Positions 1 through 6,256 of a DNA stretch of 17,193 bases are shown here, one piece after another; positions within the stretch are counted from its first letter, which is position 1, and each line of letters begins with the position of its first letter. A program made the position numbers and the translations under genes. Origin of the DNA: Patescibacteria group bacterium (lineage in GTDB: Bacteria; Patescibacteriota; Minisyncoccia; Minisyncoccales; CG1-02-41-26); assembly GCA_018830365.1 (NCBI GenBank), contig JAHJSK010000051.1, positions 1 through 17,193 on the forward strand, read 5' to 3'. The notes under the pieces were generated by a model, which did not search any database, was not told the origin of the DNA, and saw only the letters and a list, made by a program, of their open reading frames with translations.

Positions 1-204
1 GGCGTCGGCAAAATGATCGGAAACCTTTTGTTTGGCGGTTTCGCATGCTATTTTTGCCTTATCTATAACATTCTCAAAATTGCTCCATTTGTTATAACCA
101 AGCAACCCCTGCAATTCTCTGGCATACCAAAATTCCACCCCATCTTTTTCATGAGCGCAATCCTCAAAATTTTTATGCAATTTAACAATTATTTGTTTTT
201 CCAT
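1..204 (-). CDS. dinD: DinD-like protein, N-terminal part (runs off left edge)
   Basis: A minus-strand frame opens with ATG at 204 and stays open to base 1, giving 68 residues. The N-terminus has the pattern of the DNA-damage-inducible protein D family: a short lead, then a segment reading DGVEFWYARELQGLLGYNKW at residues 21-40, followed by NFENVIDKAKIACE and DHFAD. In E. coli DinD is LexA-regulated and modulates RecA filaments; relatives are also common as extra genes in type I restriction-modification loci. The start lies 13 bases after the hsdM stop, so it is probably co-transcribed with hsdM. I infer that it is part of the hsd locus, with hsdS and hsdR expected beyond the left edge. Only the N-terminal quarter or so is visible, so function and integrity cannot be judged. 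Confidence 0.72.
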   Translation of the reverse strand, partial: MEKQIIVKLHKNFEDCAHEKDGVEFWYARELQGLLGYNKWSNFENVIDKAKIACETAKQKVSDHFADA

Positions 205-217
205 GGATTTGATTTTA

Positions 218-1765
218 TTAAATTTTAAACCCAATATTTTTCAGTTGATTTTTAATTTCTTCATCCATTTTCTTTTCTTCCACCATCTGCTCGGCAAGTT
301 TTTTGGTTAGCCCCGACATTTTATCTTCAAACGGTATGCCGTCATCAACTTCATCTTTTATGCCGACATAACGGCCGGGCGTGAGAACAAAATTGTGCTT
401 AGTAATTTCTTCAATATTTGCTGACTTACAAAAACCTTTGATGTCTTCGTATTTGCCATCTCTCTTTCGCCATTCGTGGTAGGTGTTGGATATTTTGGCA
501 ATGTCTTCTTCTGTAAATTCACGGTGCGTGCGGTCTGCCATAAAGCCGACTTCGGATGCATCAATAAATAAAATCTCACCAGTGCGTTTGCGGTCGCCAT
601 TTCCTGCGCGCTTGCGGGAAATAAACCAAATACAAGCTGGAATGCCAGTGTTGTAGAAAAGCTGTTTAGGGAGTGCAACGATGCAATCCACGAGATCTTT
701 TTCTACAAGCGCCTTTCTGATTTCACCCTCATCGTTTGTTTGAGTGGAAAGAGAGCCATTCGCCAAGACGCACGCCATTACTCCTTTTGGCGATAGGTGG
801 TAAATCATATGTTGAAGCCACGCGTAATTGGCATTTGAAGCTGGTGGTACGCCGTATTGCCAGCGGGGATCATTTTGTAAAAGCTGTCCTGACCAGTCGC
901 TGTCGTTAAAAGGCGGGTTAGCCAAAACAAAATCGGCTTTAAGATCTTTGTGTAGATCATTCAAAAACGAACCTTCAGTATTCCATTTCACTTGGCTCCC
1001 GTCAATTCCGCGAATTGCCAAATTCATCCGACACAATTTCCATGTTTCTGCATTACTTTCCTGTCCATACACGATCACATCGTCAACCATGCCTTGATGC
1101 TCTTTGACAAATTTTTCACTCATAATAAACATTCCGCCGCTTCCGCAAGCCGGATCAAATACTCTGCCTTTATACGACTCAATCATTTCAACCATTATGC
1201 GAACGATTGATTTCGGAGTGTAGAATTGTCCTCCTTTTTTTCCTTCCAAACTGGCAAATTCGCCAAGAAAATATTCATATACTCGCCCCAATATGTCTTT
1301 GCTTTTTGACGCTTCATCTCCTAAAGCAATTCTCCCAATCAAATCAAGTAATTCTCCTAATGACGGTTTGTGTAAATTGGGTAAGGCATAAATTTTTGGC
1401 AAAATACCTCTGAGTGATGAATTTTCTTTTTCAATCGCTTCCATGGCATCATCAATATCTTTACCAATAGAAGGAAGTTTCGCTCTATAAAACAAATAAG
1501 ACCATCGAGCAGACTGTGGCACAAAAAAAACATTTTCGGCGCGGTACTCATCGACATCTTCTGGATTTGCATATTCAAAACCTTTCTCTTTGTTAATTAT
1601 TTTTTCGTAAACTTCTTTAAAAGAATCGGATATGTATTTTAAAAATATTAAACCGAGCACGACATCCTTATAGTTTGCCGCGCTCATATTCTTGCGTAGT
1701 TTATCAGCCGCCTTAAAAAGGGTTTTCTCAAGTTGTTCTACCTTATTGTTATTATTTTTTGCCAT
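218..1765 (-). CDS. hsdM: Type I restriction-modification N6-adenine methyltransferase subunit (HsdM)
   Basis: The 515-residue product has the normal length and layout of HsdM. An alpha-helical N-terminal domain (about 1-130) is followed by the GQFYTPKSIVRIMVEMI segment near 179, motif I (DPACGSGG, residues 204-211) for S-adenosylmethionine binding, and motif IV (NPPF, 283-286), the catalytic signature of N6-adenine methylases. A helical C-terminal tail follows. With HsdS it methylates adenine in a split recognition site and protects DNA from HsdR; neither partner is in view. The start ATG lies 12 bases after the stop of a truncated ATPase remnant, and a dinD-like gene begins 13 bases after its stop. 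I infer that the hsd locus inserted into, or replaced the 3' end of, that ATPase gene. No internal damage is seen. Confidence 0.95.
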   Translation of the reverse strand: MAKNNNNKVEQLEKTLFKAADKLRKNMSAANYKDVVLGLIFLKYISDSFKEVYEKIINKEKGFEYANPEDVDEYRAENVFFVPQSARWSYLFYRAKLPSIGKDIDDAMEAIEKENSSLRGILPKIYALPNLHKPSLGELLDLIGRIALGDEASKSKDILGRVYEYFLGEFASLEGKKGGQFYTPKSIVRIMVEMIESYKGRVFDPACGSGGMFIMSEKFVKEHQGMVDDVIVYGQESNAETWKLCRMNLAIRGIDGSQVKWNTEGSFLNDLHKDLKADFVLANPPFNDSDWSGQLLQNDPRWQYGVPPASNANYAWLQHMIYHLSPKGVMACVLANGSLSTQTNDEGEIRKALVEKDLVDCIVALPKQLFYNTGIPACIWFISRKRAGNGDRKRTGEILFIDASEVGFMADRTHREFTEEDIAKISNTYHEWRKRDGKYEDIKGFCKSANIEEITKHNFVLTPGRYVGIKDEVDDGIPFEDKMSGLTKKLAEQMVEEKKMDEEIKNQLKNIGFKI

Positions 1766-1777
1766 AATATTTTTTGA

Positions 1778-2362
1778 TTAAATCATCAACGCCAACATTA
1801 AGCTGATAAAAACAGCGGAATGAAATTCTTTGCTCAAAAGAGCGAAAATTAAAGCAATGCTGGCCAAGAGATCAATGGTTAATTTTCGATTAGACAGAGC
1901 GCGGATAGCGCTGAGCAAAACCGGCAAAAGTCCGACTATCGCTACTCCCCAAAAAATTATGGTATTTATGTTTTTGCCAAAAACATGAAAGGGATCAATG
2001 ATTAAAACAAAAACAGAAAGAACGGCCACAAAAACATCAAACCAAAAATACAAAGTATTTTCAAACGAAGCCCCGCTTAGCGGGGCAAGCGAGGGAAAGT
2101 AAAAATTCACCCTGTTAAATAGTTGTTTTACAAATTTAACAGGGCAAGATTTTTGTTTTTCCCGAGGCGAGTGCAAAAAATACAAAGTATCTTCAAACGA
2201 AGCGAGGGAATGATCGCCAACAGGCGAATCATTCCCGAGCGAGTGCAGAAAATACAAAGTATCTTCAAACGAAGCCCCGCTTAGCGGGGCAAGCGAGGGA
2301 AAGTAAAAATTCACCCTGTTAAATAGTTGTTTTACAAATTTAACAGGGCAAGATTTTTCCAT
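1778..2362 (-). pseudogene. Truncated P1B-type (heavy-metal) ATPase N-terminal remnant fused to repeat-encoded peptide
   Basis: The open frame is 194 codons, but only residues 107-194 (about 1778-2044) look like an original gene. They form several hydrophobic helices containing RALSNRKLTIDLLASIA and end in FISLMLA, the pattern of the first membrane helices of P1B metal-transporting ATPases. The frame stops just after that segment, so the actuator, phosphorylation (DKTGT) and nucleotide-binding domains are absent. Residues 1-106 are encoded by tandem palindromic repeats, and a 68-codon period makes the peptide SCPVKFVKQLFNRVNFYFPS occur twice. The stop lies 12 bases before hsdM. I infer a gene cut at its 3' side by arrival of the hsd locus and remodelled at its 5' side by repeats. 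It is very unlikely to be a working transporter; whether a peptide is made is unknown. Confidence 0.65.
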
Positions 2363-2380
2363 TTCCCTCGCTTCGCTTGA
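2045..2380. repeat. Tandem cluster of modular palindromic elements (three units)
   Basis: Two 110-base copies (2045-2154 and 2249-2358) differ at one visible position and lie 204 bases apart. Each carries the hairpin CCCCGCTTAGCGGGG (2071-2085; 2275-2289) and a second hairpin with arms CCCTGTTAAAT and ATTTAACAGGG (2110-2120/2134-2144; 2314-2324/2338-2348). Between them lies a shorter unit whose inner hairpin is different, with arms at 2206-2218 and 2223-2236. Units are joined by sequence close to GAAAATACAAAGTATTTTC. A reversed core fragment (CCCTCGCTTCG) closes the cluster near 2366-2376. The cluster supplies the N-terminal codons of the ATPase remnant and, in another frame, the C-terminal codons of tsaC. 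Confidence 0.9.
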
Positions 2381-3060
2381 TAATAAATCATTTGGGTGGG
2401 GTTTATTTTTATTGGACCTTGTCTTAAAATTTTTAATTTATCTCCAACAACTTCAACCACGGTTGAAGGTTTGATTTTTAAAAGCTTTCCAGTATCTAAA
2501 ATTAAATCAATTTTTTCTATTTCCGCGGCGGAGCGAGATCTCGCATAACGGGACGAGCAAGCAAGAAAATGTATTCTAGGATTTATATTTTTTTTGAATT
2601 GTTTTAAAATTTCTTGCATGGAATAACATTCTGATTTGTTGGAAATATTAGCTGAAGTGGCAGTGATTGGTTTGTTAAATTTTTTAACTAGTTCCAAAGC
2701 TATTTTATTGTCTGGCATTCTTATGCCAATTTTTTTCTTACCAGCTGTAAGAATATTTGGCAATTGATAAATGCTTTTTTTCTTTTTAATTACTAAAGTC
2801 AAAGGCCCGGGCAAATATTTTTTAAATAATTTTTTAGTTTGATAATTAAATTTGCCAATTTCGTTAGCCATTTTAAAATTTTTTACAATTATAGAAATTG
2901 ATTTTCCAAAATTCCTCCCTTTTAAATTGATTAATTTTTTAATCGCTTCTTTATTTGTCGCGTCAACCCCAATGCCATAGCAAGTGTCTGTGGGATAAAT
3001 TATTATCCCTCCCTTTTTTAAAATTTCAATCGCTTTTTGAATTAATTTATTCTGCATCAC
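2332..3060 (-). CDS. tsaC: L-threonylcarbamoyladenylate synthase (TsaC/Sua5/YrdC family)
   Basis: This enzyme makes threonylcarbamoyl-AMP from threonine, bicarbonate and ATP for the t6A modification at position 37 of ANN-decoding tRNAs. Family signatures are present: YPTDTCYGIG (22-31), KGR (47-49), PGPLTLV (84-90), RMPDN (114-118), TSAN (135-138) and the late STVV and RQG segments (199-202, 213-215). The 242 residues exceed a typical single-domain TsaC. Two parts look foreign. Residues about 163-181 interrupt the usual step to the DLILDTG strand and come from a GC-rich segment centred on the palindrome GCGAGATCTCGC (2533-2544). The last 15 or so residues are encoded by the palindromic cluster. 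All motifs are intact and in frame, so the enzyme is probably active. It starts 116 bases after the tRNA-Asn end. Confidence 0.93.
   Translation of the reverse strand: MMQNKLIQKAIEILKKGGIIIYPTDTCYGIGVDATNKEAIKKLINLKGRNFGKSISIIVKNFKMANEIGKFNYQTKKLFKKYLPGPLTLVIKKKKSIYQLPNILTAGKKKIGIRMPDNKIALELVKKFNKPITATSANISNKSECYSMQEILKQFKKNINPRIHFLACSSRYARSRSAAEIEKIDLILDTGKLLKIKPSTVVEVVGDKLKILRQGPIKINPTQMIYYQAKRGKWKNLALLNL
2518..2574. repeat. Palindromic element inserted in frame within tsaC
   Basis: This segment is clearly richer in G+C than the surrounding gene and has a perfect 12-base palindrome at 2533-2544, a CCGCGG block at 2523-2528, and TTTCC/GAAAA-type borders like those of the other elements. It encodes residues about 163-181 of TsaC, which do not fit the family pattern. 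The length must be a multiple of three because the frame is kept. The exact ends are uncertain without an alignment. Confidence 0.5.
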
Positions 3061-3075
3061 AATAAAAATTGCGTG

Positions 3076-3116
3076 ATTAAATTAAAATAAACCCCGGACA
3101 TTCGGGTGGGGTTTAT
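3076..3116 (-). terminator. Rho-independent terminator for tRNA-Asn transcript
   Basis: On the minus strand a 9-bp stem (ATAAACCCC at 3108-3116 and GGGGTTTAT at 3087-3095) with a 12-base loop is followed by the T-rich run TTTTAATTTAA. It lies between the tRNA 3' end and tsaC. The loop carries GACATTCGGGTGG on the plus strand, a 13-mer that recurs at 10661-10673, so it may also belong to a repeat family. Confidence 0.55.
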
Positions 3117-3131
3117 CAGGAATCAAACAAT

Positions 3132-3168
3132 CTAAAGCGAACTTCTAGTTTTCAGAAGTTCGCTTTAG
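3132..3168. repeat. Perfect 15-bp stem hairpin downstream of tRNA-Asn
   Basis: Arms CTAAAGCGAACTTCT (3132-3146) and AGAAGTTCGCTTTAG (3154-3168) pair perfectly around a 7-base loop, 8 bases after the CCA end of the tRNA. It may mark the 3' end for processing or act as a first terminator stem, but there is no T run immediately after it on either strand. Confidence 0.6.
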
Positions 3169-3399
3169 TGTTCACTGGCTCCGCGGGTAGGATTCGAACC
3201 TACAACCTAGTGCTTACACCTAATCCTAATGTTTCCAAAAGGGGTGGACTATCTCATCACCATTTAAATGGTGCGAGGCGCTATAAGTCTCTGAACCTTC
3301 CGAACGCATAACATTTTACGCGCTCGGCTTGGCTGCGGATTACCTTATGGCTTACGCCACTTAGGCTTCCCGTCCATCATTGCTAAAAGCTATGGTGGA

Positions 3400-3433
3400 T
3401 CCTCCTTCGCTCGCTACTGCGAGCGAAGGAGGA
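3400..3433. repeat. 15-bp palindromic hairpin inside the group I intron
   Basis: TCCTCCTTCGCTCGC (3400-3414) and GCGAGCGAAGGAGGA (3419-3433) pair perfectly around the loop TACT. It lies between the HNH frame and the catalytic core. It is GC-rich compared with the intron and contains the TTCGCTCGC motif seen near the palindromic elements, so it may be an inserted element or an extended peripheral helix. Confidence 0.7.
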
Positions 3434-3463
3434 CAATTCACCTCGTTTTTCAACCTTGATTTC

Positions 3464-3769
3464 TCAAGGAAGCTGCTTAATGCCGACATGCAATTCTCGA
3501 TGACAGTTTGCACAAACCAAGATACATTTATCAATTTCTTGTTTCACTCGCTCCCAAGATCTATTATACCCTCTATCGGAAATTCCAAAATCTTTTTTAG
3601 AATTTCCAACATGATGGAAATCTAGAGATTGGATACATTTATTGTAGCCGCATAATATACACTTTCCACCCTTATATTCTATCGCCATTTCCCGAATTTT
3701 TTTTCTTCTTTTTGCAACTGCTTTTATCAAGTATTTTGCACGGTCGGCGTATTTTCTTTTATATGGCAT
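3464..3769 (-). CDS. Intron-encoded HNH homing endonuclease-like protein
   Basis: The 101-residue product is basic at its N-terminus (many Lys and Arg in residues 3-30) and then carries a zinc-binding HNH nuclease fold. Residues C37 and C40 make the first CxxC, DFHHVG (50-55) supplies the catalytic histidine region, and C86/C89 within LVCANCHRELH make the second CxxC with the Asn and His of the motif (N88, H94). The frame starts 51 bases into the intron and ends before the catalytic core, a usual place for intron-borne nucleases. Known relatives cut intronless alleles and promote intron homing. The target here is presumably an uninterrupted tRNA-Asn gene; this is inference. The key zinc and HNH residues are present, so activity is plausible. 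Confidence 0.85.
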   Translation of the reverse strand: MPYKRKYADRAKYLIKAVAKRRKKIREMAIEYKGGKCILCGYNKCIQSLDFHHVGNSKKDFGISDRGYNRSWERVKQEIDKCILVCANCHRELHVGIKQLP

Positions 3770-3881
3770 AAAATTACTTAATTATACTACATACTACAAA
3801 TACCAAATAAAAGAAGGTTTACAGGCACCCGCGCTACCGTTGCGCCACCGCGGAATATTTGTTTTATTTAATTGTAAAAAC

Positions 3882-3910
3882 ATTCTACCACAAATCAAAA
3901 AAATCAATAA
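3882..3910 (-). promoter_or_regulatory. Probable promoter of tRNA-Asn
   Basis: The minus strand has an extended -10 (TGG followed by TAGAAT, hexamer at 3882-3887) and a weak -35 TTATTG (3905-3910) with a 17-base spacer. It overlaps the rpoD stop and would start transcription about 20 bases before the mature tRNA 5' end. Confidence 0.5.
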
Positions 3911-5169
3911 TTTTTAAGTTTTTCTAGGACTTTAAATTTTCGTATTTTTTCAAGGGTCTTGGCTTGGACTTGACGGATCCTTTCTCTTGTTACTCCGAAT
4001 TTCTTGCCCGCATCCTCTAATGTATGAATAATGCCGTCTCCCAAACCAAATCTCATAGCAAGAATTTCTCTTTCCCTAGGAGTTAATTTATCGGAAATTT
4101 CTTTTAATCGGTCTTGCAAAAGATCCATAGATACTTTTTGAGAAGGAGAAGGCGTTTTTTCGTCTTCAATAAATTCAGCTAAAATACTTTTTTTCTCGTC
4201 GTCTCCAACTGGCGTTTCCAAAGAAATGGTTTTTTGTTTAATTTTTATCAAGTGGCGAACTTTTTCCACTTCTATATCCATTTCCGCTGCAATTTCTTCT
4301 GGCGAAGAATCTCTCCCTAATTGCTGCAAAAGTTTTCTTTTTGCGTTTTCATATCTGCTAATGGTTTCAATCATATGAACAGGAATGCGGACAGTCCGCG
4401 CTTTATCAGCCAAAGCCCGAGTAATTGCCTGCCTTATCCACCAAGTGGCGTAAGTGGAAAATTTATAACCTTTTCGCCAATCAAATTTTTCCACAGCTTT
4501 TATAAGCCCTAAATTCCCTTCTTGAATTAAATCAAGAAAATTCAAATTAGGAGACCTTCCAATATATTTTTTAGCAATAGAAATCACTAACTTTAAATTT
4601 GCCCGGGCGAGCTTTTGTTTTGCGACGGCGCTTCCCGATTCAATCTGCCTTGCCAAATCCTTTTCTTGGCGAGCGGTTAACAATGCTGTTTTTCCGACTT
4701 CTTTTAAGTATACATTAATAGGGTCAATTTTCGGAGAAAACGCGCTTTTTTTTACTTTTTTATCAACATCTTCACTCAAAAGTTCTGGTCGAGAAAAAAT
4801 TGCAATTTCTTGTTCTTCTAAAATTTCATGAAGTTTTTCCAATCCCTCTAAATCCTCCTCAATATTCGGAAAACAAAACAAAATTTCCCTATCCGTAACA
4901 AACCCTCTGCTTCTTCCTTTTCTGACAAACTCTTCAATTTTTTCTTCCGAAAGAATTTGTTTTTTTCTTTTTTCTTTAAGTATTTTTTCCTTTTTCGTTA
5001 TTTTTTCTGTTTTTTTTATTCTCTCTTTGCTCTCTTTTTTTTTGTTTTTCTCTTTTGTCTTAATTTCCTTTTTAATATCTATTTCTTTTTTGCTTTTTTT
5101 TATCTTTTCTTTTTTGTTTTTTTTCAAAAAAACAGATGTCCCCTTTTTTTCTTTTTTAATTTTTATCAT
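3904..5169 (-). CDS. rpoD: Primary RNA polymerase sigma-70 factor (RpoD/SigA)
   Basis: The 421-residue protein has the full primary sigma architecture. A region 1.1-like segment (about 75-130) is followed by region 1.2 (DPINVYLKEVGKTALLTARQ, 149-168), then region 2 with GNLGLIKAVEKFDWRKGYKF and the -10-reading helix TYATWWIRQAI (188-258). Region 3 spans about 262-335 and region 4 ends with the -35-reading helix-turn-helix GVTRERIRQVQAKTLEKIR (392-410). The first 75 residues are an extreme Lys/Glu low-complexity tail, which gives the long T-rich tract at 4950-5165 on the plus strand. rpoD commonly sits beside dnaG; here a toxin-antitoxin pair and a small exported protein lie between them. The tRNA-Asn promoter overlaps its stop. 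Confidence 0.97.
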   Translation of the reverse strand: MIKIKKEKKGTSVFLKKNKKEKIKKSKKEIDIKKEIKTKEKNKKKESKERIKKTEKITKKEKILKEKRKKQILSEEKIEEFVRKGRSRGFVTDREILFCFPNIEEDLEGLEKLHEILEEQEIAIFSRPELLSEDVDKKVKKSAFSPKIDPINVYLKEVGKTALLTARQEKDLARQIESGSAVAKQKLARANLKLVISIAKKYIGRSPNLNFLDLIQEGNLGLIKAVEKFDWRKGYKFSTYATWWIRQAITRALADKARTVRIPVHMIETISRYENAKRKLLQQLGRDSSPEEIAAEMDIEVEKVRHLIKIKQKTISLETPVGDDEKKSILAEFIEDEKTPSPSQKVSMDLLQDRLKEISDKLTPREREILAMRFGLGDGIIHTLEDAGKKFGVTRERIRQVQAKTLEKIRKFKVLEKLKNY

Positions 5170-5220
5170 ATTTTCTTGTTAAATAAACGCAAAACAAACC
5201 CTATGATATTTTTTTGAGGT

Positions 5221-5502
5221 TTATTTGTATAATTGACCATGAGTTCCGATTGCAATAAAAATAATATCTTTTGATTTTTCTTCAAAAATAGCTCTGTGAT
5301 CGCCCGAGATGTTGATACTCCTTAATTCTTTTAACTTCCCTGAGAGAGAATGATTGTTTAGCGCTGGGCTATGTTTATTTTCTTTAAATATCTTTAATCT
5401 TTCTAAAAATTTATCTTTGATTTCTTGAGGGCATTTTTTAAACATTTTCTCAAATTTTTTGGAAGTAAAAACATTCATAAAATGATTTTTAAATTTGTTC
5501 AA
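5221..5502 (-). CDS. RelE/YafQ-type mRNA interferase toxin
   Basis: The 93-residue basic protein fits the YafQ branch of the RelE superfamily, ribosome-dependent endoribonucleases that cut mRNA during translation. The pattern is a helical N-terminal half with FTSKKFEKMFKKCPQEIKDK, then HSLSGKLKELRSINISGDHR (51-70), and a closing strand with IFIAIGTHGQLY whose histidine (H88) matches the catalytic C-terminal His of YafQ. The chosen start overlaps the antitoxin stop by 14 bases; an internal Met (residue 9, codon at 5478) just after that stop is an alternative start. The two genes form one operon, and toxin activity is held off by antitoxin binding. The tail end is 52 bases upstream of rpoD, so the module may share transcription with rpoD. 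Confidence 0.85.
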   Translation of the reverse strand: MNKFKNHFMNVFTSKKFEKMFKKCPQEIKDKFLERLKIFKENKHSPALNNHSLSGKLKELRSINISGDHRAIFEEKSKDIIFIAIGTHGQLYK

Positions 5503-5767
5503 GATGGGTTATTAAATTATCAATGCTTTTAAATTTTTTCATTTTCCCGCTCTCATACTCTTTTTTAGCTTCTTTTACCGCCTTAAATAGTTCGTCAGAG
5601 GGACTAGATTCATTTTCATTTAAACTAATATACAGTTCTTTTTTTTTAACAAATCCTCTTAAATAGATGTTAAGAACATCGCTTAAATTAAGTCCCATTG
5701 CTTCGGCGATTTTTTGAGCTTGGGTTTTAATTTTTTTGTCAGCTTTAAAATTAATAACAGTAGTCAT
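5489..5767 (-). CDS. RelB/DinJ-type antitoxin (ribbon-helix-helix)
   Basis: The 92-residue protein begins with a short strand and helix pattern typical of ribbon-helix-helix antitoxins: TVINFKADKKIKTQAQKIAE then MGLNLSDVLNIYLRGF (24-39), as in DinJ/RelB. The C-terminal half is charged and probably flexible, and would wrap the toxin. It precedes and overlaps the YafQ-like toxin. The strong promoter and perfect inverted repeat immediately upstream (5790-5823) fit autorepression by the antitoxin alone or with the toxin. It is likely functional; no damage is visible. Confidence 0.87.
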   Translation of the reverse strand: MTTVINFKADKKIKTQAQKIAEAMGLNLSDVLNIYLRGFVKKKELYISLNENESSPSDELFKAVKEAKKEYESGKMKKFKSIDNLITHLEQI

Positions 5768-5789
5768 TTTTTTATGTTATATCTATTGT

Positions 5790-5823
5790 GTGTATATTGT
5801 ATACACGATAAAAATAATGTCAA
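5790..5823 (-). promoter_or_regulatory. Promoter and operator of the RelB/YafQ toxin-antitoxin operon
   Basis: On the minus strand there is a consensus -35 TTGACA (5818-5823), a 16-base spacer and a -10 TACAAT (5796-5801). The perfect palindrome GTGTATA-TTG-TATACAC (5790-5806) covers the -10. This is the expected site for a ribbon-helix-helix repressor and suggests negative autoregulation. Confidence 0.75.
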
Positions 5824-5921
5824 GCGTAAAGGTAAATGGAATTTTTAATTATGTCGCACAAAACACAGCGCTATTCAACATTTAGGACATCCTTCCTTAT
5901 TCTGTTAACGCAAGCTTTTTA

Positions 5922-6188
5922 TCAATGGCATTCGTTTTGATAACAGATGCATTCTTCTGGTCCCAGTAGGGTAGGACAAATTGTTCCCATGGAATAGCGA
6001 GGAGGATTATAATGGACATTCCAGCAACCAGCATCACATCCACTTAAACTTTTGCAGTCTTTGTCTTTTTTACAATATTTATTTTCAACCCCTTCCGACA
6101 CCACGAAATGTTGCCAAGCAAAAAATCCTCCACCAACGAGAAGCGCGAGAATAACAAAGATCAAAATTTTAGAAAAGCCGCGGTTCAT
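5922..6188 (-). CDS. Small Cys-rich exported or membrane-anchored protein, function unknown
   Basis: The 88-residue product has a positively charged start (MNRGFSK), one hydrophobic segment (residues 8-28) that acts as a signal peptide or anchor, and then an outward-facing domain with eight cysteines (39, 45, 51, 55, 71, 80, 82, 87), enough for four disulfides. The CICYQNEC ending resembles small exported Cys-rich proteins often seen in Patescibacteria. I do not recognise a named family. It lies between dnaG and the toxin-antitoxin operon and is preceded by an AT-rich stretch with a possible TATGAT -10. No SD-like sequence is clear. Being short and single, it could be wrong, but the signal-plus-cysteines design makes a real gene likely. 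Confidence 0.7.
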   Translation of the reverse strand: MNRGFSKILIFVILALLVGGGFFAWQHFVVSEGVENKYCKKDKDCKSLSGCDAGCWNVHYNPPRYSMGTICPTLLGPEECICYQNECH

Positions 6189-6256
6189 ATTAATATAACT
6201 ATTTTAGTTAATTCATCATATCAGAAAGTATTTTCAAAACAAACAAACTATATCGC

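Larger units (their letters stand above)
3217..3820 (-). other. Group I self-splicing intron (604 nt) in the tRNA-Asn anticodon loop
   Basis: On the minus strand the intron shows the conserved core in order. A P5-like hairpin TGGCGTAAGCCA with a GTAA loop (3348-3359) is followed by the P/Q-type segment TAATCCGCAGCCAAGCC (3326-3342). Next come a P6-like pairing (CCGAGCGC with GCGTTCGG), the P7 5' strand TTCAGAGACTTATA (3282-3295), a P8 hairpin CACCATTTAAATGGTG and the P7 3' strand GAGATAGTCCAC (3244-3255). The last intron base is G. The HNH reading frame occupies the 5' half. The internal guide sequence for P1 could not be assigned with confidence, and the subgroup is not assigned. Confidence 0.88.
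3176..3854 (-). tRNA. tRNA-Asn(GUU) split by a group I intron
   Basis: Exon 1 is 3854-3821 and exon 2 is 3216-3176, including an encoded CCA. Joined, they make a complete cloverleaf: acceptor TCCGCGG/CCGCGGA, D stem GCGC/GCGC with loop AACGGTA, anticodon stem GGTGC/GCACT, loop CTGTTAA with anticodon GTT, and T stem GTAGG/CCTAC with loop TTCGAAT. The discriminator is G, as in bacterial tRNA-Asn. Exon 1 ends in U and the intron ends in G, as group I splicing requires, placing the intron between anticodon positions 35 and 36. Reading into the intron would instead give GTA (Tyr), but the discriminator, acceptor and short variable loop fit Asn. A likely promoter lies just upstream, overlapping the rpoD stop. 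Confidence 0.88.

Noticed and set aside
13..228. A 71-codon plus-strand hydrophobic frame at the left edge
   Set aside because: The opposite strand encodes a clear DinD-like N-terminus directly after hsdM, so this is a shadow.
3380..3625. An 81-codon plus-strand frame across the intron
   Set aside because: It overlaps the HNH gene and ribozyme core on the opposite strand and its peptide has no recognisable pattern.
3176..3854. tRNA-Tyr(GUA) from reading exon 1 into the following bases
   Set aside because: CTGTAAA would give a GTA anticodon only if the intron bases were kept. The 3' half supplies TAAGCAC, the discriminator is G, the acceptor begins TCC and there is no long variable arm, all favouring Asn.
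4957..5217. A Phe-rich 86-codon frame opposite rpoD
   Set aside because: It is the mirror of the Lys-rich rpoD tail and has no independent support.
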